The notes beneath the pieces are model-generated. The model had not been told where the DNA came from and searched no databases. It worked only from the letters and a program-made list of their open reading frames with translations. Positions 43,803-54,800 of a stretch of 64,000 nucleotides of DNA are shown one piece after another. The stretch lies in assembly GCA_018857735.1 (NCBI GenBank), contig JABMCL010001606.1, positions 55,001 to 119,000 on the forward strand, written 5' to 3'. The stretch comes from Alviniconcha marisindica. Its lineage: Eukaryota > Mollusca > Gastropoda > Provannidae. The position numbers and the translations under genes were made by a program. Position 1 is the stretch's first letter, and each line of letters starts with the position of its first letter.

Positions 43803-44189
43803 TTAAAAGAACTTAAAAAATTCAACAGTAACACCATCGGAGCCAGGGCTTTTGTAATTTTTCACATTTTTAAGCGCAAAACTTGCTTCAGCTAAAGTAA
43901 TTTCCCCTTCCAGTGAAGTCTTTTCCTGCAATGTCAGCATAGGAATATCTTGAGTCATATCTAATATTTTGCAGTCTTCTACTTGTCTTTCAGAATATAA
44001 TCTTTCATAAAACACTTTTATTTCTTTAATAATGTCCTTGCTTTCATATATTTTTTCTCCATTATTCAATGTAAGTTTGGTCATTTGTTTACTTATATAA
44101 TTACGTTTCTTGAGTCCACAAAAGTATTTTGTAATTTGTTTACTGTCAACAATCCATCTTGCTCTCGAGCAAAGTAGAACTCCTTCCAT
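43803..44189 (-). pseudogene. Tx1-type LINE RT fingers segment
   Basis: The best-preserved open part: KYFCGLKKRNYISKQ, FYERLYSERQ, EGEITLAEASFALKN and the RT motif NYKSPGSDGVTVEFF. It continues into the ORF ending at 43547 with LSTTQKGGVPKGDKSKD and NWRPFSLLN. Confidence 0.8.
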
Positions 44190-44219
44190 TCTCTTGTCTC
44201 CTGCTTGTCCTGCTCTAAC

Positions 44220-44520
44220 CTCCTTTTTTTCTTTTCTTTTCTTTTTTTTGAGAATTTTTGTTTTGGTTTGTCAGAGAATGCATTATTCCAGGCAATTTTG
44301 GGTTTGCTGGGTATTAGTATTAGATCATTCCTTTAGTGTCTGCATATTGAGAGAAAGGGGGTGTATTTCTAAGAGTGTGTACGTGTGTGTGTGTTTCATG
44401 ACCTTGAATTATTGGGATAAGTAAAATTCAGTTCTTAGTAGTGTGTAGTAAACTAAGATTGAACAACAGCTTCAGTTTCCCGCTGGGATGAATAAAGTAA
44501 ATTGTTATTGTTATTTTCAG
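44220..44520 (+). mobile_element. Retroposon 3' end inserted in the Tx1-type LINE
   Basis: The LINE frame on - is interrupted here. The + strand ends CTGGGATGAATAAAGTAAAT and a TTGTTATTGTTATT tail, typical of a LINE 3' terminus. The boundaries are estimates, and no target duplication was found. Confidence 0.5.
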
Positions 44521-44871
44521 TCAAAACTGTCCTAGCTTCTAAACTTTGAATACTGTTTTCTAAATCTTTTTCCTTTTCTTTATCCAGACCTTTTTTCTTT
44601 TCTTTGTAGCATAAGAAATTGTCTTTGATCTAATTTTCATTAACAATACATCTAGAAACAGCTGGTCTGATATAACAAATTGAATATCACATTTCGGAAT
44701 GTTGGAAAGCTGTTCCTGTATGTATGATGAAGCTGCATACTCTTCAACTACAGCTTTTATAACATCATTAATTTCTTCCACCAAGAGTTTATCTTTCAAT
44801 AAAGAATTATTAAATTTCCACAATAGTTTGTTTTTAGACTCTTTTCCTAATGTCAACAATCTGTTCATTTT

Positions 44872-46200
44872 CATACTTTAAATCTGATTAAATGCTAAGA
44901 TCTAACCGTCAACTACTGCACTGCATGACCATGTTTTCCTGTTTATCTTATGCTTCTCTTTTGTCTAACCACAAAGACCTACCTCTCACCAAAACTACTT
45001 GTGTACCTACCCACAGATGTACCCATTTATAACTCGACCTGTTCATTTTCATACTTTCATTCTACCCGTCAATGTTTCAACTGCGCTGGATGACCACAGT
45101 TGTACCCACTCATCAATATACCTGTTCAGTTTATTTGTTCCTTTTTGGCATAACATCCACAAATACCTTTCAACTCGTCTACTGGGGTACATACACACAG
45201 ATCTACCCAAAAATAAATTTACCTGTTTATCTTCATGCTTCTCTTTTGTCTAACCACAAAATGCTACCTGTCACTACAACTATTTGTGTACCTGCCCACA
45301 GATGTACCCGTTCAAGGCCCTACCTGTTCATTTTCATACTTTTATTCGTTCATGACCCTACCTGTTCATTTTTATATTTTTATTCTGATTATCCGCTAAG
45401 ATCTACCTATCAACATTTCTACTGCTATACATGTCCACAGATGTACCTGTTCATCAGTATACCTGTTCAGTTTATTTCTTCTTTTTTGGCATAACATACA
45501 CCTTTCATCTACTGGGGCACGTACATGCAGATCTACCCCAAAATAAATTTACCTGTTTATCTTCATGCTTCTCTTTTGTCTAACCACAAAGACATGCCTG
45601 TCACCACAACTACTTGTGCACATGCCCGTAAATCTACCCTTTCATTACCCTACTTTTTCATTTTGATTCTTTCATTCCAACAAACCGTTAGTACTTACCT
45701 GTCCTCTCACCTGTTCTACATATTCACAGATTTACCCTTTCATCAGCCTACCGGTGCCATTTCTTTTTTTCACCTGGCTTTACAGGCTCACTTATTTGTC
45801 AACATCATCTGCTGGTCTGTGTACTGACATACCCACCTGAAAATGAAAGTACCTATTAATCTTGATGCTTTTGGCTAACCACAAAGACCTACCTGCCGAT
45901 TCAACTATCTGAATGTCCAGAGATGCACTCATTCAAAAACGCCCCCCTGGTTCATTTTCATTCATCCATTCCGAATTACCTCTATGATCTACCCATCCAC
46001 CCAGTTACTCCTCTACATATGTACATACAGATCTACCCGGAAATAAATCTACCTGTTTATCATGATGCTTTCATTAAATACAACTGTGCACCATATGCAT
46101 GCCCATTCAGGCTATTGTCTCCTAACCCACAGACCTACCCATCAATTAATATGTCAAAAATGAATAATTAGCTAACCGCATGCCTGTTCAGGGAGCTGAG
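44872..46200. repeat. Complex satellite, right part
   Basis: Anchors equivalent to the left part occur at 44979, 45264, 45593 and 45889 (spacings 285, 329, 296). It is the same array as 40230-40988, before the LINE insertion. Frames here encode only repeat translations. Confidence 0.85.
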
Positions 46201-46204
46201 TCTT

Positions 46205-46535
46205 CCTGATCATTCATCTGGATATAACTGTCCTCATTGACTGGGTGTAAAAACCCTACCTTCTTGGTTAGCCAGAAGGAAATAGCACCAAGATGAATAG
46301 GTAGACTTATTTTCAGGTAGGTCTGTGGGTACATATGCCAGTAGATGAGTTGACAGATAAGTGTGCATGTTAAGCCAGAAGGAAAATAATGGACTGAACA
46401 GGTGGGTTAATAAACGTGGAGATCCGTGGATATGTAGAGCAAGAGTTGAGTGGGCAGGTAAATATTAGTGGTTAGTCAGAATTGAAAGTATCAAAATAAA
46501 TGGGTTTGTTTTTAAGCAGGCGCGATATGGACATC
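46205..46535. repeat. Inverted portion of the satellite and a retroposon tail
   Basis: GTCCTCATTGACTGGGTGTAAA near 46225 resembles the tail at 40800. From 46265 the satellite motifs appear in complement (GGTTAGCCAGAAGG, AGATGAATAGGTAGACTTAT, GCAGGTAAATATTAGTGG), so the array is flipped. Confidence 0.6.
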
Positions 46536-47762
46536 TGAGCTGGTGTGCCCCTGCCAATCATAGGGGTTTGTAGGTGGGTAGTCCAATAGCATTGTGTTTT
46601 CATATCTGATCATTTGGAAAGAATTTTCTTTTCTTTTTATCGACGAGAAAGGTAGATCAATGACTATTCACATGTGTGGGTAAGATAGGTGCTTATACAT
46701 AGCCATGATAGTAGAATAAAACACAGTAATTCCAAGTATGTCGATGTAGAATAGTAGCCAGTAGATGTGTAATTAGGCAGGCAGCCTCTGTGTCAAATAT
46801 TTTTTACTACATTTAATTTTACATTAGATCTAGTCATTAGATCTAGCCAGTTTCTTCTGTATGATTACAGCCTCAACTAAACAAGTTTTAGTAGACTCGA
46901 TGTGCTGACTTGATAATGATTTTTTTCCTTTTTCTGCCAATGTAAGCACATATATGTGTACGATATTATTTCTGATGCAGCTGTGACCAGCAATAAACTG
47001 TATCAACAAATCAAACAGGCTGCATACACAACAGCACTGTCACAAAAAGGCGATCAACTGAATAATATTGGTAGTAGATTTGGTGTGCCAGTTCCAAGTT
47101 GCATAAGTTTGAAACACTGGGTTGACACACCATCCTGAAACTTTGCAACTTGTCACAGATCTTTGCAACACGATCTGGTGGGATGAAACCAAATGGTAAA
47201 TAAATCAACGTGGACGTGCAATGAATAGATTAACTTTCCATCTTTCATCTGTTGTCATTATTATATTTTTATGTGCGGCCATTATTTAATGCCAGCCTAT
47301 TTCCTTACGTATGTGACGACGAAATTTATTTGTGTGAATAAACCGAAAACTGGGTAAATGCTCCATGTAAAAACGTGACACTGGCATCAATGTTTAAAGG
47401 AACTTAAAGTGACTTGCCACTACTGGTTTCTATCAAAAACTAGTTTTATGCGGCATTGATAATACTTCGATTTTTGATCCCATTAGAAAAAAAAGTGCAA
47501 GAATGTTTCTTTGTGTTTTTTTTTTACATTGTGGACTACTGAAAATCAGTGTTTGAATGTGAGGAGTCCTGTCATCGGCCGGAATATTTTTTTTCAAATC
47601 TCGACTCGGCTCATAAATGAATAAACTGCTGTAACAAGTCCACCAATGTGGGCGTCTTTACAACTGGAACAGTTTGCATTATTTATTTCAACTGTTTTGT
47701 GGTTTATTTAGCTTTACTCTTCATGTTTTTATTTCGACAACAGTGTCTTGTCATTTCATCAT
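46536..47762. other. No gene seen
   Basis: AT-rich sequence without recognisable frames or long repeats. Confidence 0.5.
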
Positions 47763-47773
47763 GTCCAAGCAAA

Positions 47774-47950
47774 GATGATGATGAAGTGTTGCTTAATGTC
47801 CTCAGATGTCAGTTGACATATTAGGGACAAGTTGTGACCAGTGCCGAAGCACGGTTAATTAATTCTTTACGTCCACGGAAACCAGAAGGCTCGTTAGGAC
47901 GGACAGCCCAGGACGGCCACCTCGACTCTCACACAGCTCCCGAACTAGGA
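47774..47950 (-). mobile_element. Short SINE-like retroposon, copy 2, 11-bp target duplication
   Basis: GTCCAAGCAAA flanks it (47763-47773 and 47951-47961). On - it starts TCCTAGTTCGGGAGCTGTGT and ends AAGCAACACTTCATCATCAT. It is closely similar to 39581-39770, except that the tail is (CAT)n and not (CTAC)n. Confidence 0.85.
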
Positions 47951-48130
47951 GTCCAAGCAAATTTGAAACCTAAATGAACTACTGAACGCAGCAACATGTG
48001 CCGATCCTAGTTTTGTAGTACCAGGTGACCCAGAAGTAGTCAGATTTGTTTTGATGACATGACATTTTCATTCAAAATCAATGGGCACAAAATCATTTAA
48101 GAGATAAGTCTTATTTCGGTTGGTGACAAC

Positions 48131-48437
48131 TGTTATGTCTAGTCTTAAATAATGAAGATATATTCAAGTACCTACTAAACGGATAACTTCAATAGCAACC
48201 ACTCCTAGCATGTAAATAACTGACTGACCGGATGTATAACAACCATATACATATTAGAAGCTAGCTATACTCCAAGATTCCCGCCACTGCGGCATTCCCA
48301 GGGCGAGCCATTGTCTACAATAGACAAGCTTCCTTCCTCGGTATTGCCTGTGGAATCACTGTCTAAATTCCAAAAAAGTAACTGAATAATTGATTCAGTC
48401 AGTGTGTTATGTCAGTTTGAACAGGGCAAACATGACA
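48131..48437 (+). repeat. 5' LTR
   Basis: 307 bp, starting TGTTATGTCTAGT and ending CATGACA. Shared internal anchors: GGCGAGCCATTGTCTACAAT and GATTCAGTCAGTGTGTTATG. Confidence 0.92.
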
Positions 48438-48858
48438 ACTTGTGATGAGGATAAACTTCTGTGACTGTCAAGTGGAGCTGCAGGACAGACTTATTCTAGA
48501 GACACCAAAATGTGGGTTCTGGAATGTGCTGTTCGTCTCTGCTGAGGGTGCCACTGACCATACCTCAACGCCATCTTCTGGAACTCAAGTTCTCCCTATG
48601 TGACACATTGTTTTCTGCTTCAATGGAAAACAGCAAACTCGTAACTGTTGGTGTTAGTCATTCCTGAATGTTCCTTGTTCTTCTGCATTGCTGTTGTTGT
48701 GCTTATAATCCAAGTGACGCTTTCCTGTGTTTTAGTTTAACTGTGCACTTGCTCGATAGTGTAACTGCAAAATTTTTATTCCTTGAGAACCGTCGTCCAT
48801 CATCGGATCAGGTCAGATCTAATCATTTTTCCTTTCGATCATTGTCTTTCACATACAC

Positions 48859-49373
48859 CATGTCTCAAGTTGGGAGACATGAGGAGTTGTGATGTGACAA
48901 CATGTGATGTTGATACCTACTTTGAACGTTTAGATTGCTAGTTTGTTGCAAACAATATTCCTGACGCGGCATTCATTAGCTTAGCTGGACCCAAAACGTA
49001 CAAACTTTTGAAATCTTTAGGATCACCAGACAAAGCTTCAGACAAAATGGTAGATGAACTCAAACAAATACTGAAAACCCATGTTCAACCGACGGAATCG
49101 TTGATTAGCAGGAGAGTGAAATTCTACTCCAGGAAACAAAGAACCAACGAGTCTATCACAGACTATGTTGCAGCTCTGAAATTGCTGGCTGCAGAAGGGG
49201 AATTCGGAAACTTTTTGAATGATGCTCTTATGGACATTTTTTGCATCGGGATTGCTGATGCTGAAACTCAAAAGAAGTTGCGAGAAAATAAAATGCCAAG
49301 CTTCGCGGAGGCAGTTAAACTCGCATTAGCCAGAGAAACACTGTCCCAGGACATGCAGGGTCTCGCGGCATAG
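48859..49373 (+). pseudogene. Ty3/gypsy gag capsid segment
   Basis: From MSQVGRHEEL the gag frame breaks at a stop (TGA at 48890), then resumes as VANNIPDAAFISLAGPKTYK and LKQILKTHVQPTESLISRRV, followed by RKQRTNESITDYVAALKLLA. These fit retrotransposon gag (UBN2/Retrotrans_gag type). It ends at the stop at about 49371. Confidence 0.75.
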
Positions 49374-49405
49374 CCTGCAAATGGCATTCATAAAATTCAT
49401 CAGCC

Positions 49406-49900
49406 ATGCCCGCACAGCACCATTGTTCCTGCACACCGGACACAACAAACGCACGTGGGCGATTCCATTCCTGCTCCAAGGGGGGTTGGACAAATAGAGG
49501 CCGAAATAGTTTGCCCAAGCAGTCCGCGGCAACCACAGGCACTATAAAATGTCATTGGTGTGGTAGAGAGGACCACGGTCCAAGGAACTGCAGATGCAAG
49601 AGTTACAAGTGCAGAAATTGCAGAAAAAAGGGACACTTACAAGCCATGTGCAGAAGCAGAGGCGCTACACAATACTTAGAGACGGAGGAAGAGGAATGGG
49701 AGAGAGAAGAAAGACGAGGAGGAAGAAGAAAATGATGCATATGCTCAGAAACTAGAAGCACTAGGGATCTTCCACAACAGAAACAAGGGCCAAAGAGGCA
49801 CGGCACCTTGGACAGCAACAATAGAAGTCGACAACGTCCACTTAGAAATAGAGATTGACACTGGATCAGCAAACTCCATCAATGGAAAAAAGACATCTTC
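49406..49900 (+). pseudogene. Ty3/gypsy nucleocapsid zinc knuckles and protease
   Basis: Two perfect C-x2-C-x4-H-x4-C knuckles, CHWCGREDHGPRNC (49550-49591) and CRNCRKKGHLQAMC (49610-49651), precede an acidic linker. In a shifted frame the aspartic protease active site EIDTGSA follows (about 49851-49871). The rest of the protease is frame-broken. Confidence 0.85.
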
Positions 49901-50139
49901 TCCGGGTTCTTTTCTGAAAAACAGCTGAACACGAAGGCTCCAGTCCTCACCACATACTCCGGAAAGGAGCTGCCGATGAAAGGAACAATAGAGGTGACAG
50001 TGAAACACAACCAGCAGACACACCAGCTTGAGCTGTTAGTGGCTGATGTCACTGGACAACCACCTATTCTTGGTAGAGAGTGGCTTTCACAAGTCAAAAT
50101 CGACTGGACACATGTTCTGCATGTCAGTAAGACAGCTAG

Positions 50140-50465
50140 GTGAGGTGCTGGCAAAGCATGAGCCTGTTTTTGAAAATGGACTAGGAACAATGAAACAGTT
50201 CAAGGCAAAACTGTACTTGAAACTTCATTCTCTACCAAAGTTCATAAAAAACAAGGCCTGTACCCTTTGCTGTTTGCCCCAAAGTGGAGGTGGAACTAGA
50301 ACGCTGGAGAAAGATGGGGAGCCAGAGTTCAGAGTGACACAAGATCATGCAAACACTGACGTGCTGTCACGACTGCCACTAGAAGAAGGCGATGAAACTG
50401 CTACAGAGGAGCCAGTTTTCCACACAACGGTCTTGGAGGAGCTTCCTGTCATGGCTGAGCAGTAA
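50140..50465 (+). pseudogene. Pre-RT segment fused to post-RNase H segment (deletion junction)
   Basis: KHEPVFENGLGTMKQFKAKL is the text normally just before the RT domain. About 50290-50320 reads ELERW-like text in the neighbouring frame and then jumps to FRVTQDHANTDVLSRLPL, which normally follows RNase H. About 1.2 kb of RT and RNase H is therefore absent. Confidence 0.8.
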
Positions 50466-50559
50466 GCGAAGCTGACCAGGAAGGATCCTGTCCTCTCCAA
50501 GGCGTGGACCAATACTCTCATCGGGTGGCCAAACCACATCAACGACGCAGAACTACAGC

Positions 50560-51845
50560 CTTACTTCGAAAGGAGACAGGAGCTCTCAGTTGAGGGAGGT
50601 GTGGTTCTGTGGGGTCTTCGTGTGGTCATTCCCACACCACTGAAACAAAGGATCTTGGGTGAACTACATGAAGAGCACCTGGGAATGTTCAGGATGAAGG
50701 TCTCGCCAGGAGCTTTGTCTGGTGGCCTGGCATCGACCAAGATATAGAAACAACAGTCAAGTCATGCCAGGACTGCACCAGAGTGGCCAGTACATCAGCC
50801 ACAGTGCCATGGCCAAAATGACCCAGGCAGCGTGTGCACATCAACTTCGCAGAACATCAAGGGCAGCATTTCTTTGTCCTGACTGATGCCCACTCAAAGT
50901 GGCCGAAAGTCATTTCCATGAGAAGCACCACCACCGAGAAGACCATTGACATTCTCCAAGGTCTCTTTGCTTCTTATGGACTGTCGGAAGAAATAGTCAG
51001 CAACAACAGACCACAGTTCACTGCAGAAGCCTTTTTGACTTTCTTCATAGGAATGGGGTTAAGCACCTGAGAGCTCCACTGTATCATCCTGCCAAAATGG
51101 AGCAACCGAGAGATTTGTTCAAGTGCTGAAGAAGAGCTTGAAACGGAATTCTCAGCTGACAATCCAACACAACCTTCTGGTGAGCTACCAGTCAACACCA
51201 CACACTACAACTGGCGTATCACCTGCCGAGCTTTTCCTCAAACGGCAACTGAGAGTTCACCTGTCAATGGTGAAACCAGACCAAGAGGGAGCAGTCCTTC
51301 ACAAGCAGGCGAAGCAGAAGGAGCAGCATGACCATGGCACAAAGATCTTGTGTTACTTCATGCCCGGGGAGACTGTTGCTGTGAGACAGTTTTAGGGCCC
51401 AGACAAGTGGCAACGAGGCGTTGTTGTTCAGCGTCTTGGGCCGACAAGCTACATTGTGAAAGTGCCAAATAGAACATTGCACGTGCATGTTGATCATCTC
51501 ATCCCAGAAGAAGAGGACAACACACAGGTGACAGTGGTCCATCCCACTCTAGTTCCGGATAGGCCCACAGGCCCATACGCAGAGGCGTGTAACCCTGCGC
51601 ACTCCCTTGGACCAACTCCACTAGAGCAACTGTCACCTGTGCTCACAGCTTCAACACCAGTTCCAGCTCCAGCAGTACCTGCACCAGAGTCTGCATATAC
51701 AGAGGGTTCCAGTCCTGTGTCGGTGATGCAAGACCTGCCTGCGACATCAACCAGGAAGCCTGCAGCTGAGCCTGCACAGCTGACACCACCACTACCACGG
51801 CGATCGACCCGTGAGCGGAAACAGCCAGCCTGGCTGGACCTGTGA
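50560..51845 (+). pseudogene. Ty3/gypsy integrase and C-terminal tail
   Basis: The zinc-binding part survives in pieces (LGELHEEHLGMFRMK, CQDC-type Cys pair near 50765). The core reads LTDAHSKWPKV (about 50880) and FASYGLSEEIVSNNRPQF (about 50965-51020). The usual VSDNGPQF is VSNNRPQF, so the second catalytic Asp is Asn. The third acidic residue survives in TERFVQVLKKSLK (about 51105) in another frame. The C-terminal chromodomain-like region and a proline-rich tail ending RRSTRERKQPAWLDL-stop close the frame at 51845. Confidence 0.85.
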
Positions 51846-51985
51846 AGCTTGTTCCGTTCAGAGTGCACTGACTTTCGTTTCGGTTTCGTTTTACCAATGC
51901 ACCGGACTGAAAAGGAATTTTTGGAATTGTGCGTGTTAATTTCTGTGGCAAAAATTTCGCTTCTTTTCGTACGGGGGAAGGAAGT

Positions 51986-52305
51986 GTTATGTCTAGTATT
52001 AAATAATGAAGATATATTCAAGTACCTATTAAACAGCTAACTTTAATGGCAACCACTCCTAGCATGTAAATGGTACAGCCCAGACTGACCGGATGTGTAA
52101 CAACCATATATAATAGACATTAGAAGATAGCTATACTCCAAGATTCCAGCCACTACAGCTTTCCCAGGGCGAGCCATTGTCTACAATAGACAAGCTTCCT
52201 TCCTCAGTATTGCCTATGGAATCACTTTGTCTAAATTCCAATAAAGTAACTGAATAACTGATTCAGTCAGTGTGTTATGTCAGTTTGAATGGGGAAACCA
52301 TGACA
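51986..52305 (+). repeat. 3' LTR
   Basis: 320 bp, starting TGTTATGTCTAGT, ending CATGACA, followed by the ACAAC target duplication. An AATAAAG is present near 52241. Confidence 0.92.
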
Positions 52306-52310
52306 ACAAC

Positions 52311-53487
52311 ACACATCATTCAATGAATGTATATTTAACAACATAAGCTAATTATTTTGATACTTTCACTACTTTTCATGTCATCAGTCACATCCAATCA
52401 AGGTAGGCAGTTTCAATACAATCACCTTCAACATCAACAATCGGCTATGAATTATCTTCTAGCTCTTAAGCCTTATATTTAGAAAATATAATAGTTAGAC
52501 AACCCACTAGTACTAAGACTTCCCTTTTTATATGCTATTGACTTATTCCCTCTTGTGTCACACTTCACAGCTGATGTCCTGAGAATGGGTCATATATATA
52601 CATGACTTTGTGCCAAAAGGTGCACATGAAAGGGGTTACGCACTTCAGTTGAAAATAAAACATTGTTGAAAAATGTTTTTATCAGAGTTGTGTACTTGCA
52701 TGAATGAATGAATATATAGTACAGATAATTTCAGCAACCAGGCTGTGGTTGATTTTAAGATACAGTCATCACACACTGAAAAAAGCGCTGAAAAATGACT
52801 GCCAAAAACAGACATCCACTGATGTACCGAGTGATTTTTGTCACTTTGCTTACAAACAAATCGCAAGCACATGGAGTAACAATCACTGATTTGTACACAG
52901 AAAACATCATTTTATACGGATAACATAACATCAACACTCACGATAGTTGTATTTTTGATCAATTGATCGCGAATGTTTGCCCTGTCAGATGTGTTGTAAT
53001 CTCGAACTGAAAACTTTGAACAACCGAAAAACGACAGCATCGCTTCAGAATCAATGGAAACATCGCACGTGTTCTGATCCATGCATTTGCACTACACAGC
53101 AATACTTGGCTGTTGTTTTTTCCAGCAAAGTTTTGCACGAAGTCTAAGAATATTTCCCGATCATTTGATATTGTAACGTCTTACGTCCCTACAAAATATC
53201 TCATACAAAACAAACGGGAAAGCAGTCTTGTTTTATCGACAACATCCGGCATGTCACGTGACCTTTCCTGAATAGCTGTATTCTCCCGGCCGCATGGCGT
53301 GTCTTTGTTCAGAAACATCGAAAGGTGTGTTGTAGTATCCTTCAGTGATCTGATGTAGACACATCAATCTGATGTAGAACATGCACTGTGCGCTTTTTCT
53401 GGAGTTTATTGAGAATATTTTCAAGTTTTCCGCCGATTTGGGTGTGCGAAATGAAAGTACTGTGAAAAGTGGCATCTTCCCGCGGCG
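52311..53487. other. No gene seen
   Basis: AT-rich sequence. Short frames are not recognisable. Confidence 0.5.
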
Positions 53488-53546
53488 AAGATGATGATGA
53501 TGATGAAGTGATGCTTGATGTCCACAGATGTTGGCTGACATATTAG
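53488..53546 (-). mobile_element. Fragment of the short SINE-like retroposon
   Basis: GATGATGATGATGAAGTGATGCTTGATGTCC and TGACATATTAGG (in parts) match the 3' end of the copies at 39581 and 47774. It is cut off where the 106-bp inverted repeat begins. Confidence 0.65.
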
Positions 53547-54176
53547 GAGGTAAACTGGACAGACTGTTTCTTCATGCCGCAAGACCTGGTTGAAATCCAG
53601 GTGGAGCAGCCCCAAAAGGAAGATGACTATCAAGAATACACAGAGCTTGAGGTGCTTGATACCTGGCCCATGGACTCAGCGTCTGAAAACTAAGCGAGCG
53701 GTGTTCGCAGCCTATGCGCATCTCTGACACAAGGCAGCGCTTAGGGGTACCGAGATTGGGGTGAATCAGCTTGCAACTGCTGGACAGTTTCGTGTATCAG
53801 CTTACACTTTTGCAGTCAGCAGGCGCTTTGCTATTATGCCAAGAATACAGACGAACAGCTAGGAAATATCAAAGCTATTCACAAAGTGATTGTCCACACT
53901 GTCAATGATTTGACAAATCATTACTGACTTTCTGAAATTGCTATCTGACAGGTACCAAAGACGGTGCCTTAGAATGTTGCCAAACCTGAATATCCCTTAC
54001 TTTGAGTGACACTGAATGCATGTCCAGCTTAGACATATATTTCAGCCTCAAACCTGAAGCCATCAAGATTCTCAAGCTCTGTGTATTCTTGATAGTCATC
54101 TTCCTTTTGGGGCTGCTCCACCTGGATTTCAACCAGGTCTTGAGGCATGAAGAAACAGTCTGTCCAGTTTACCTCC
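53546..54176. repeat. 106-bp inverted repeat with a 419-bp spacer
   Basis: 53546-53651 (GGAGGTAAACTGGACAGACT...CACAGAGCTTGAG) is nearly the exact complement of 54071-54176. The spacer has no clear frame. The arms may derive from one retroposed or duplicated sequence. Confidence 0.88.
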
Positions 54177-54502
54177 CACTTTTCCATTCACAGTATGCAA
54201 GCCATGGCCATCTGCTTGATGAATGGTTTGACTTTGAGTTGCCTTAACTGCGGAATATCAAGAGTGCTTGAAAGCTGTCCCTTTTGATGTGCATTATCAA
54301 TGCATCTCTGCATGGTGGCATTGTGACTGTTCAACAAGGATAAGGTGTGTTGACACATTTTGTTGACGTCTATCACTTATTTACCTCTACAGAGAAGATG
54401 CATGGAATATTCCAGTTTTATAATTTTTCCTTAACGTGGTAATCTCTTTTTCTCTAAACGATTCTGCCCATAACATACTGAACGATGTACTGAAAATAAT
54501 TT

Positions 54503-54800
54503 TTATATGGTCTTGTTGGAAGCTTGCTCTTCAATGGTTTTAGTGTCTTTGATGGTTTCCTGGTGTCTGTCATCCTCTCGAGTGTAATCTCTCTGACAGG
54601 TGGCATGGTAATGTGCTTCTTGAGCAGCCAAGTCAGTATCTTGCACCTTCAAAAGGATGTGCTGATCTTGTTTTCTTTTGGTTGCTTCTTTGGCAGAATC
54701 CTCAGCTGTTTTTGCCATACATTTGACTAATGTTTTCAACATGCTGTTTCCTTGTATTCAAGTCTTTTCACAAAAAAGACATCTGTCACTGGGCAACAGC
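54503..54800 (-). pseudogene. Fragment of an unknown protein with a YHxxC motif
   Basis: On - a frame reads ...KVQDTDLAAQEAHYHATCQRDYTRED. Just upstream, in another frame near 54775, is CLFCEK. A Cys-x2-Cys near the start followed by D-L-x-A-x-E-x-x-YH-x-x-C is a pattern I know from repeated, transposon-associated invertebrate proteins without an assigned function. The element type is not established. Confidence 0.35.

Larger units (their letters stand above)
40989..44860 (-). mobile_element. Tx1/L1-type LINE, 5'-truncated, with 11-bp target duplication
   Basis: CTGTTCATTTT occurs at 40978-40988 and 44861-44871, and satellite sequence resumes on each side. Coding pieces on - in order: LLWKFNNSLLKD (about 44800), SPGSDGVTVEFFKFF (about 43820), NWRPFSLLNVYKI (about 43640), RGD-type region with FYKDIKSSVTV (about 43340), ITPLGRVAVLKSLILSKL (about 42800), KGGLGIPN, LKWFQIRLVHRI (about 41950) and a C-terminal ITCSFC...HIFWSC finger (about 41860-41790). 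These are L1/Tx1-clade RT signatures. The endonuclease half is missing, and frames are broken by stops. A (CA)n tract lies at 41147-41215 in the 3' UTR. Confidence 0.85.
48131..52305 (+). mobile_element. Ty3/gypsy LTR retrotransposon with internal RT deletion
   Basis: Two LTRs, an ACAAC target duplication (48126-48130 and 52306-52310), and gag, protease and integrase coding remains in Ty3/gypsy order. A purine-rich tract GGGGGAAGGAAG lies directly before the 3' LTR. The RT and RNase H domains are missing, and the total length is 4.2 kb. LTR sequences differ at scattered positions, so the insertion is not very recent. It is non-autonomous. Confidence 0.9.

Noticed and set aside
54002..54247. 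A membrane-protein-like frame on +
   Set aside because: The same text arises from both arms of the 106-bp inverted repeat in opposite directions and carries no other support.
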